In this document: positions 57,715 through 64,000 of the stretch, in pieces
How the letters are laid out: the number at the start of each line of letters is the position of its first letter
Position numbering within the stretch: the first letter of the stretch is position 1
Assembly: GCF_025151995.1 (NCBI RefSeq)
Contig: NZ_CP102290.1
Span: forward strand, 3,658,001 to 3,722,000
Direction: 5' to 3'
Origin: Ruminococcus gauvreauii
GTDB taxonomy: Bacteria > Bacillota > Clostridia > Lachnospirales > Lachnospiraceae
DNA length: 64,000 nt
Notes under the pieces: model-generated
Databases searched by the model: none
What the model was told of the DNA's origin: nothing
Seen by the model: the letters and a program-made list of their open reading frames with translations, nothing else
Program-made: the position numbers and the translations under genes

Positions 57715-58416
57715 ATGCTGAACTCATACATAGCTTTTGACGTTGAGACGACCGGACTGAGCCCCGCAGAGCATGAGATTATTGAGATCGGGGCTTTAAA
57801 AGTCCGTGAAGGAAAGGTCCAGGAACGTTTTATCACATTTATAAAGCCCAGACTGCCAATACAGGAAAATATCACCAGGATTACCGGCATCAGCAATGAT
57901 ATGGTTGCCGGTGCCAGGAGCAGGGAACAGGTAATCCCTGAGTTTCTGGAGTTTTGTGAGGAAGATATTCTGATCGGACATAATCTGATCTTTGATTACA
58001 GTTTCATTCATAATAGCGCCAGATCACTTGGTTATGTGTTTGACCGAGTCGGTATCGACACCTTGAGTATCGCCAGGTCAGTGCACCGGGAGCTGCCGTC
58101 AAAGAGTCTGGGAGCGCTGTGTGAACATTACCGCATACAAAACCAAGCGGCCCACAGAGCTTACCATGACGCCCTGGCGACCGCAAAGCTGTATCAGACC
58201 ATGTCCCACTATTTTGAGGAGAAACATCCGGGATTATTTGCGGCGAAACCTCTGGTATGCACATCCGGGGAATGTCCTCCTGCGACGCCCAAGCAGCTGA
58301 GCCTGCTGAAACGTCTGACGAAACAGAAAGGAATCATGCAGGATCTGAACATGGAGACACTGACGAAAAATGAGGCATCCAGGCTGATTGACAGCATCCT
58401 AAACCCTTGCAGCTGA
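57715..58416 (+). CDS. DnaQ/DEDDh-family 3'-5' exonuclease
   Basis: A 233-residue nuclease. ExoI YIAFDVETTGL (5-15), ExoII GHNLIFDYSFI (about 97-107) and ExoIII with the DEDDh His in AHRAYHDALATA (about 151-162) give all the acidic metal ligands. It resembles the proofreading domain of PolC and free-standing exonucleases of Firmicutes. A C-terminal tail (about 195-233, ATPKQLSLLKRLTKQ) looks like a small extra helical domain. The start is uncertain: ATG 57715 matches the family N-terminus, while an in-frame ATG at 57670 lies about 15 bases after the expected transcription start. Confidence 0.88.
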   Translation: MLNSYIAFDVETTGLSPAEHEIIEIGALKVREGKVQERFITFIKPRLPIQENITRITGISNDMVAGARSREQVIPEFLEFCEEDILIGHNLIFDYSFIHNSARSLGYVFDRVGIDTLSIARSVHRELPSKSLGALCEHYRIQNQAAHRAYHDALATAKLYQTMSHYFEEKHPGLFAAKPLVCTSGECPPATPKQLSLLKRLTKQKGIMQDLNMETLTKNEASRLIDSILNPCS

Positions 58417-58446
58417 CGGAAATATACCGTGTGCAGGGGTTTTTTA
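58404..58446 (+). terminator. Terminator overlapping the exonuclease stop
   Basis: CCCTTGCA (58404-58411) pairs with TGCAGGGG (58432-58439), with an inner ACGG/CCGT stem, followed by a run of six to seven T. Confidence 0.8.
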
Positions 58447-58480
58447 TGTTTTGGTTTTCGTGGATATTGCCTGTGGAGTA

Positions 58481-58489
58481 TGATATAAT
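58481..58489 (+). promoter_or_regulatory. Extended -10 promoter of the chemosensory operon
   Basis: TGATATAAT at 58481-58489 has a perfect -10 with TGn; the -35 region is not recognisable. It lies about 100 bases before the CheW-like gene. Confidence 0.5.
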
Positions 58490-58590
58490 GTGAACAAGCT
58501 AGACGGCCTGCAGGTTGAATCATGTATGATGAGGCAGGTCCGCCCGGAATGACAAGACGCGGCAGAGGGGACAGGGAAAGGCGGATGGTT

Positions 58591-58992
58591 ATGGAAGGCC
58601 TGGAAAATAAGTATCTGGAATTTACAGCAGTCGGTTTCTGTTTTCTCGCCGCGCTGCCGTGGGTGAAAGAAATCAGGGAAAACGGATTATGGGAAGAAGA
58701 TGTGGCGATTCTTGACTGGGAGAAAACCGTCGGATGCCGGGCAGAGGGAGATTGTCCCAGATACGGCATTCTGCTCGAACATGAGGGAAAGCGTCTGGGG
58801 ATTGCGGCGGAGAAAGTGACAGGAGTCAGGGAAGTGGCTCCGGATTGTATCATGGAGCTGAAAAGGCCGGTGAAAAATGAAAAGAACCGGTTTATCAGTG
58901 CAGCGGTGATCCGAAAGGAACATGGAAAAGGTCTTGCTTTCGTTCTGTGTATGGAAATTCTTGCGGATCTTGCCGTTATCAATTCTGAATAA
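58591..58992 (+). CDS. Divergent CheW-like protein
   Basis: A 133-residue protein. The order of strands (KYLEFTAVGFCFLAALPWVKEI near the N-terminus, ILDWEKTVG, then YGILLEHEGKRLGIAAEKVTGVREV) follows CheW, which couples receptors to the CheA kinase. Conservation is weak and the usual glycine-rich loop is missing, so the call rests partly on its place as first gene of a chemotaxis operon. ATG 58591 has AAAGG 9 bases upstream; longer starts at 58522 and 58585 are possible. cheR follows after 15 bases. Confidence 0.62.
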   Translation: MEGLENKYLEFTAVGFCFLAALPWVKEIRENGLWEEDVAILDWEKTVGCRAEGDCPRYGILLEHEGKRLGIAAEKVTGVREVAPDCIMELKRPVKNEKNRFISAAVIRKEHGKGLAFVLCMEILADLAVINSE

Positions 58993-59007
58993 GGCGGACG
59001 GGTGACG

Positions 59008-59862
59008 ATGATTAGGCTGAATGAAAAAGAATTTGCAGATATTGTCCGGTATATGCGTGAGACATATGGAATTAATCTGGAAAAGAAACAAATATTGATC
59101 GAATGCAGAATGGCCAGAGAACTGGAACGCGGGGGTTTCAATTCCTTTGGCTCATATTTTGATAAAATGAAAAAAGATCCGGATGGAAGGATGGTAGAAG
59201 AACTTGTTGAGAGACTGACTACCAACTATACATATTTTATGAGGGAACCGGAACACTTCAGGCTGTTAAATGAAAAAATTCTCCCCGAAATGTTTCAGAA
59301 AAGTTATACAGCATTTTACAACATATGGTGTGCAGGGTGCTCCACAGGGGAGGAATGCTACACGCTGGCCATGTTGCTGAGGGATTACAGAGACGCGGTG
59401 GCGAAGATGCCGAATATCAGAATTACGGCGTCCGACATCTCAGAGGAAGTATTGAGGAAGGCCGAAGAGGCAGTGTATCCGGCGAGGGAATTGGAGCAGC
59501 TTCCCATCGAGTGGAGGGAGAAATACTGCCATATGGAGAATAAACATCAGTTTTCGGTCGACAGGGACCTGAGGTGCAATATACGTTTTATAAAACAGAA
59601 CCTGATGAAACCGGTATCGGAAAAGTACGATCTGATTCTGTGCCGGAATGTGATGATCTATTTCGACAGGGAATCCAGGAGAAAGCTTGTCAGGCAGCTG
59701 GAAAACAGTCTGAATCCGGGAGGATATCTTATGATCGGACATGCAGAACTATTGCCTGGAGATGAGACGAATCTGCAGCTGGTGTATCCGGCAGTCTATA
59801 AAAAGAGTGTGAAAGAAAATGACCAGGCGGCAAAGGAGAATATATGGAAAAGAAAATTATGA
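59008..59862 (+). CDS. cheR: CheR-type chemoreceptor methyltransferase
   Basis: A 284-residue SAM-dependent enzyme that methylates receptor glutamates. The N-terminal helical domain (1-70) includes YGINLEKKQILIECRMAREL and TTNYTYFMREPEHF. The Rossmann part shows WCAGCSTGEECYTLAMLL (SAM motif I), ITASDISEEVL, and the late motif YDLILCRNVMIYFD with LNPGGYLMIGHAE. ATG 59008 has AAGGCGG about 10 bases upstream; a GTG at 59002 is also possible. Its last 19 bases overlap the cheY gene. Confidence 0.92.
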   Translation: MIRLNEKEFADIVRYMRETYGINLEKKQILIECRMARELERGGFNSFGSYFDKMKKDPDGRMVEELVERLTTNYTYFMREPEHFRLLNEKILPEMFQKSYTAFYNIWCAGCSTGEECYTLAMLLRDYRDAVAKMPNIRITASDISEEVLRKAEEAVYPARELEQLPIEWREKYCHMENKHQFSVDRDLRCNIRFIKQNLMKPVSEKYDLILCRNVMIYFDRESRRKLVRQLENSLNPGGYLMIGHAELLPGDETNLQLVYPAVYKKSVKENDQAAKENIWKRKL

Positions 59863-60221
59863 TCGTAGATGATGCAATGTTTATGAGAAAACTGATCCGG
59901 AGAAATCTGGAAGCAGAAGGATATCGCGATATCATAGAGGCATCGGACGGGGAATCTGCACTGGAGCTGTTCTGGAAGGAAAAACCGGATCTGATGATTC
60001 TCGATATCACAATGACGGGGATGACGGGGATGAAGGTATTGGAAGAAATCATGCCGAAGGCTCCCTGGGCAAAAGTTATCATGTGCTCTGCCGTTGGTCA
60101 GGAGACAATGATTCTGGATGCGCTCTCGAAAGGGGCCGCTGATTTCATTGTAAAGCCGTTTAAAAATGATGAATTTATCAAAATCATCAATAACTGCATC
60201 GCGGAGGAGAACACGATATGA
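59844..60221 (+). CDS. cheY: CheY-like response regulator
   Basis: A 125-residue single receiver domain. Acidic residues at 9-10 (IVDD), phospho-acceptor Asp54 (LMILDITM), Thr/Ser near 82 and Lys104 (IVKPF) are all present. No output domain is attached, so it should act by protein contact, as CheY does at a flagellar switch or another target. AAAGGAG lies before ATG 59844. The gene overlaps both neighbours (19 bases with cheR, 4 with the receptor gene), indicating tight co-translation. Confidence 0.9.
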   Translation: MEKKIMIVDDAMFMRKLIRRNLEAEGYRDIIEASDGESALELFWKEKPDLMILDITMTGMTGMKVLEEIMPKAPWAKVIMCSAVGQETMILDALSKGAADFIVKPFKNDEFIKIINNCIAEENTI

Positions 60222-61897
60222 GAAAAAAATTTGAAAATATGAGAATAGGAAAAAAACTGATTCTTACATTTGCCCTGATTCTGGTGATGTATGTGGTGAC
60301 CGTACTTACTGCCGTGGTCAATATCAGGAATATGTCGGATCGGATGGAACAGCTGTATAACGGTGCGTTTGCCAATGTGGAAACGTCACAGAAACTGCTC
60401 GGAAATATTAATAATGTACAGCGAAATATGATTCTTCTGGCAGCGACAGACGGGATAAAGGACCGGGAGGCATATCTTACCGACACAAAGAAACTGATAG
60501 ACAATGCGGGAACGTATGTGGAGGAACTGACAACAGGATATATCAGCGGAGGAGAGATAGCCGCTGAACTGGAAGAAAAGTTTGCCGGTATGGTGGTTCC
60601 GAGAGACAAGATGATGACTTTGCTGGAGGCGGGGGATAATGAGCAGGCTCTGAATATCTACTTCGACGAGTATGATTCGATAGCGACACAGGTCAGAGAA
60701 ACGCTTTCGCAGCTGGTGGATGCCGCCTCGGCAGATGCACAGAACAGTCTGAATGAAGGACAGGCTATGAACAGCAGAATCGTGGTTCTGATCTGGATCC
60801 TGGCGGGAGTGATCATACTGTTCACGGGAATTTTATGGTATGTGATCACAAGGAGCATCATTGTTCCGATTAATACGGTTAAAAGAGCAGCCAATCAGAT
60901 CGCAAACGGCGACCTGGATCTGGAGATTACTTATACGTCCAGAAATGAACTGGGACAGCTGGCAGACGATATCCGAAGCACTGCCGAAGCTCTGAGCAGC
61001 TATGTCAGAGAGATAAAAGCCGGTTTGTCGTCACTTGGCAGCGGATGCCTCAGTTATCGTCCAAATGTCGAATTCAAGGGGGATTTTATTGCCCTTGGGG
61101 AGTCGATGGAGGAGATTACGCATCTGCTCAGAGAGTCCATGCAGCAGATCAGCGGCAGTGCAGATCAGGTGTCCGGCGGCGCGGAACAGGTTTCAAGCGG
61201 TGCGCAGGTTCTGGCACAGGGAGCATCGGAGCAGGCGGGCTCTATCGAAGAACTGGCGGTCAGCATCAATGAGATCACCGACAGTGTAAAGGAAAATGCA
61301 GAAAATGCACACAAGTCGAGTCTGTTGGCAGACAAGGTGGGAACAAGACTGGTAACGAGCAATGACCAGATGGAAATACTGTTGAAGAGCATCAGGGAAG
61401 TTCAAAAGAATTCAAAAGAGATCACAGGGATTGTAAAAGAGATAGAGGATATTGCATTCCAGACAAACATTCTTGCGCTGAATGCTGCAGTGGAGGCGGC
61501 CAGAGCAGGCGATGCAGGGAAGGGGTTCTCTGTCGTGGCAGGAGAAGTGAGAAGACTTGCATCCAAGACGACGGGAGCATCAAAGCTCACAGCCGAATTA
61601 ATTGAGAAGAATACAGAGGCCGTACAGGCAGGTATGGAAGCCGTCGATTCTGCGGCTGAAGCCTTGAAAATCTCGGTAGAAGGCGCCCAGGAGGTTAACC
61701 GGATGGTGGATAAGATCTCTGCGGAATCATCACAGCAGGCGATTGCCATTACACAGATTCGAAAGAGTGTAGAGTTGATTTCGGAGATTGTACAGAGGAA
61801 TTCTGCTACGACCGAAGAGAGTGCAGCGGCGAGTGAAGAGCTGTCAGCTCAGGCCCAGATATTAAAAGAACTGGTAGAACAATTTGAGCTTGCATAG
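60218..61897 (+). CDS. Methyl-accepting chemotaxis protein
   Basis: A 559-residue transmembrane receptor. The first helix (about 11-33) is followed by an extracytoplasmic four-helix-bundle-type sensor (about 35-185, [18 protein letters not shown]), a second helix (about 187-210), a HAMP domain (about 211-265, [20 protein letters not shown]) and a long signalling coiled coil whose tip reads [20 protein letters not shown]. The end lacks a CheR-docking pentapeptide. It begins at ATGA overlapping the cheY stop. Its ligand cannot be predicted. Confidence 0.93.
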   Translation: MRKKFENMRIGKKLILTFALILVMYVVTVLTAVVNIRNMSDRMEQLYNGAFANVETSQKLLGNINNVQRNMILLAATDGIKDREAYLTDTKKLIDNAGTYVEELTTGYISGGEIAAELEEKFAGMVVPRDKMMTLLEAGDNEQALNIYFDEYDSIATQVRETLSQLVDAASADAQNSLNEGQAMNSRIVVLIWILAGVIILFTGILWYVITRSIIVPINTVKRAANQIANGDLDLEITYTSRNELGQLADDIRSTAEALSSYVREIKAGLSSLGSGCLSYRPNVEFKGDFIALGESMEEITHLLRESMQQISGSADQVSGGAEQVSSGAQVLAQGASEQAGSIEELAVSINEITDSVKENAENAHKSSLLADKVGTRLVTSNDQMEILLKSIREVQKNSKEITGIVKEIEDIAFQTNILALNAAVEAARAGDAGKGFSVVAGEVRRLASKTTGASKLTAELIEKNTEAVQAGMEAVDSAAEALKISVEGAQEVNRMVDKISAESSQQAIAITQIRKSVELISEIVQRNSATTEESAAASEELSAQAQILKELVEQFELA

Positions 61898-61914
61898 AAC
61901 AGGGGAGATCGAAG

Positions 61915-62529
61915 ATGGATAAGAGCGGGGAACTGAATGAGAATGAACAGGATATGCTGAAAGAACTCGGAAATATCGGCACAGGCAATGCGGTGACAGC
62001 CCTCTCCGCAATGCTGGCGCGCCCGCTGGAGGTCCACTCCACGAGGCTGAAGCTGGTAAGCTATCAGGAGATGTATGAAGACCCTGGCAGCTCGGAGAAA
62101 GAGAAGATTGGAATTATGCTGGAAGCGTGCGGTGAAATAGAGGGAATATTTTTATTTCTGCTTGACATGGAATTCGCAGTGCGTGCGCTTGACTGGCTGC
62201 TGGAAAAAAAGGAAAGAGATCTGGCCCGGATGGATGATATGGAGCGGTCAGTCTTCTGTGAACTGGGAAATGTAATGTGCGGTGCTTACGTCAATGCGTT
62301 GGCACAGCTGCTGAACAAAAGGATCGAGGTCACGGTGCCACACCTCAGTACGGATATGGGGGGCGCGATTTTCAGCACGGTTGTCTCGCATCTGATGAAA
62401 GCGAGCGATATGCTTCTGATGATTGACAACGAGATCCGCCTGGACAGCGAAACGTTGTGCGGACAGATTTTGTTCTTCCCGGAGATGGAATCGATGCGCA
62501 AAATCTCCGAGTGGCTGGAGGAAATGTAG
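61915..62529 (+). CDS. cheC: CheC-family CheY-phosphatase
   Basis: A 204-residue protein with both CheC active-site helices: the first in MLKELGNIGTGNAVTALS (about 14-31) and the second in VFCELGNVMCGAYVNAL (about 112-128), each with the Glu and Asn needed to dephosphorylate CheY-P. The NIGTGNAVTAL form marks CheC rather than FliY or CheX. CheC also binds CheD, encoded immediately after (4-base gap), as a feedback switch on receptor modification. AGGGGAG lies before the ATG. Confidence 0.9.
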   Translation: MDKSGELNENEQDMLKELGNIGTGNAVTALSAMLARPLEVHSTRLKLVSYQEMYEDPGSSEKEKIGIMLEACGEIEGIFLFLLDMEFAVRALDWLLEKKERDLARMDDMERSVFCELGNVMCGAYVNALAQLLNKRIEVTVPHLSTDMGGAIFSTVVSHLMKASDMLLMIDNEIRLDSETLCGQILFFPEMESMRKISEWLEEM

Positions 62530-62533
62530 CGAT

Positions 62534-63010
62534 ATGGAAAAAGTCATTGTAGGGATCGCGGAGGGCAGAGCAGTGCATGCCGGTCAGACCCTCATATCGT
62601 ACGCACTTGGCTCCTGTGTGGGAATCTGTTTGTATGATATGCGGGAAAAAGTGGCAGGGATGGCGCATGTTGTTCTCCCTGATGCCGGGCATAGTACCGA
62701 TCAAAGGAATCCATACAAATATGCTGCATCAGGAGTGCAGACGCTGATCCGGGAAATGGAGGCGCTTGGGGCCAAGCGGATACGGATGACCGCCAAGATC
62801 GCAGGAGGCGCTGATATGTTTCAGAATGCAGGCGGTAAATGGGAAATTGGAAAACAGAATGTCGATGCTGTGAAGCAGGCTTTAAGAAAAGCCGGGATTC
62901 CTGTTATCGCAGAGGACACCGGAGACAATTACGGAAGGACCATTCTTTTCTCGGGAAAGGACGGCAGTCTGGAAATCAGCACGGTCAGGCGTGCAACGAG
63001 AGTGATTTGA
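62534..63010 (+). CDS. cheD: CheD chemoreceptor glutamine deamidase
   Basis: A 158-residue cysteine hydrolase that deamidates receptor glutamines and partners with CheC. The catalytic region shows YALGSCVGICLYD with Cys about 30, then MAHVVLPDAGH with the His, and ITAKIAGGADMF-like strand residues. ATG 62534 is used: GGAGG lies 12 bases upstream at the end of cheC, and a longer frame upstream lies inside cheC. With CheC it allows adaptation without CheB. Confidence 0.9.
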   Translation: MEKVIVGIAEGRAVHAGQTLISYALGSCVGICLYDMREKVAGMAHVVLPDAGHSTDQRNPYKYAASGVQTLIREMEALGAKRIRMTAKIAGGADMFQNAGGKWEIGKQNVDAVKQALRKAGIPVIAEDTGDNYGRTILFSGKDGSLEISTVRRATRVI

Positions 63011-63030
63011 CGAACAGATGGAGGTAAGCT

Positions 63031-63969
63031 ATGAATGCAAGTGACAGACAGATAGTATTGGCAGTCGATGACAGTCTGCTGATCTGCCAGCAGATAAAAA
63101 CAGCTCTTGACGGGGCGGAAGGAGTATTTCTCTGTGAGGCACACAGCGGGGAAGAAGCAGTTGAACTGGTAAAACTGTATCAGCCGGATCTGATACTGCT
63201 GGATGTAGTTCTTCCCGATGCGGACGGGTATGACCTGTTTGAAAAACTGAGGAGCGTTGATCAGAATCATGCGTCCATTATTTTTCTGACGTCCAGAGAT
63301 AATGATGAGGATGTGGTCAGGGGGCTGACGATGGGTGCCTGCGATTATATCAAGAAACCGTTTGCGCATGGTGAGCTAAAATCACGGGTACAGATACATC
63401 TCCAGATGAAGAAGCAGAAGGATGAACTGAATAAAGTGAATGAAGAACTGCGCAGCAACATGCAGAAACTGAACAACATGGCATTCAGGGACGGGCTGAC
63501 GGGTCTGTATAACCGCCGTTATGTCGTAGGAGATCTGGCAGAAGATATCCAGATTCATAATGAAAAGAAAAATGTCCTGATTCTTGCAGATATTGATGAT
63601 TTTAAGAAAGTAAATGATACATATGGACATGATGCGGGTGATGTGGCACTGGTATGTATCGCAGGCATCATGGGAGAAGTATGCCAGAAATTTAAAGTGG
63701 TCCGCTGGGGCGGGGAAGAGTTTCTGATCGCACTCATGAATGTTACAGAGGAAGAGGCCTTTGAGCTGAGCGAAACGATCCGCAGGAAAGTGGAGCAATA
63801 TACGTTCTTTCATGACTCCGTGGAATTTTCCTGCACCATTACGCTGGGGCTGCACTGTTACAGTGAGGAGGAAGGAATCGAGCTGAACATCAAATATGCG
63901 GATCAGGCGCTCTATTATGGAAAACGTCACGGGAAGAACTGCAGTGTCTGGTATGAGGAGATAGAGTAG
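63031..63969 (+). CDS. Response regulator with GGDEF diguanylate cyclase domain
   Basis: A 312-residue protein. A receiver domain (1-122) has Asp13-Asp14, phospho-acceptor Asp58 and Lys109. A short coiled coil (about 125-150) leads to a GGDEF domain (about 150-310) with DGLTGLYNRRY, DIDDFKKVNDTYGHDAGD and the active-site GGEEF (227-231), so it should make cyclic di-GMP. The residues just before the active site do not form the RxxD inhibitory site. GGAGG lies before the ATG. Its place in the operon suggests chemosensory input to cyclic di-GMP, as in Wsp-like systems. Confidence 0.92.
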   Translation: MNASDRQIVLAVDDSLLICQQIKTALDGAEGVFLCEAHSGEEAVELVKLYQPDLILLDVVLPDADGYDLFEKLRSVDQNHASIIFLTSRDNDEDVVRGLTMGACDYIKKPFAHGELKSRVQIHLQMKKQKDELNKVNEELRSNMQKLNNMAFRDGLTGLYNRRYVVGDLAEDIQIHNEKKNVLILADIDDFKKVNDTYGHDAGDVALVCIAGIMGEVCQKFKVVRWGGEEFLIALMNVTEEEAFELSETIRRKVEQYTFFHDSVEFSCTITLGLHCYSEEEGIELNIKYADQALYYGKRHGKNCSVWYEEIE

Positions 63970-63981
63970 ACGGAGATAACT

Positions 63982-64000
63982 ATGGGATATTTTGATTCAG
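63982..64000 (+). CDS. Start of a further gene in the chemosensory operon (partial)
   Basis: ATG at 63982 with GGAG at 63972-63975 opens a frame reading MGYFDS at the right edge. It is 12 bases after the REC-GGDEF stop. Its identity cannot be told; a CheA histidine kinase is expected somewhere in such a cluster. Confidence 0.4.

Overview
The window comes from a low-to-medium GC Firmicute, most probably a Lachnospiraceae-type gut clostridium. The evidence is: strong AGGAGG-type ribosome binding sites, frequent GTG/TTG starts, a SCIFF peptide (six cysteines) with its radical SAM maturase directly upstream of a fused secDF, the order recJ-apt-rel-MBL hydrolase-hemZ-HD-GYP-hisS-aspS, a class B sortase with an SPKTG substrate, and a gltB-gltD pair. 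No rRNA, tRNA, CRISPR array or intact insertion sequence was found. Almost all genes lie on the + strand.

Layout. 1-4.2 kb: end of an exopolysaccharide regulatory block (CpsB phosphatase tail, CpsD tyrosine kinase, Wzz-like CpsC), running by overlaps into sortase B and an LCP ligase, then a separately promoted SPKTG wall protein. 4.3-15.7 kb: AI-2E-type permease, glycogen debranching enzyme, an ABC-class ATPase on the - strand, EamA exporter, KtrB/KtrA potassium uptake, a small membrane protein, an amidase with a C-terminal region resembling a SPOR domain, a YdcF protein and a CNNM/CorC protein. 15.8-32.7 kb: a repeat-rich surface protein, a TIGR04086-like membrane protein, the SCIFF system, SecDF, then the recJ to aspS housekeeping run. 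32.7-35.5 kb: lipoprotein and CBS protein (- strand), a hairpin-repeat array and a LUD protein. 35.5-44.4 kb: argS, a membrane Ser/Thr kinase overlapping an exported proline/glutamate-rich protein, a cell-wall-binding amidase, and a HAD-CPBP protease fusion. 44.6-56.4 kb: glutamate synthase, adenosine deaminase, two zinc-ribbon membrane proteins, rpsB-tsf with a structured leader. 56.4-57.65 kb: an AT-rich patch with an IS3-family remnant, TfoX-C-like and DUF1905-like proteins. 57.7-64 kb: a DnaQ-like exonuclease, then a chemosensory operon (CheW-like, CheR, CheY, MCP, CheC, CheD, REC-GGDEF) that runs off the window with no CheA or CheB seen.

Main themes. Envelope construction recurs: capsule control, LCP ligation, sortase anchoring, two amidases, two repeat-rich exported proteins and a membrane kinase. 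Several regulatory structures stand out. Two terminator-like hairpins (12737-12790 and 17692-17730) carry the ribosome binding site of the following gene in their 3' arm. Two intergenic regions (26.7 and 34.6 kb) hold repeats sharing the half-sites GCGAGC and GAAGCG. A hairpin separates the SCIFF peptide gene from its maturase. All functional calls are by reading motifs; no database search was run.
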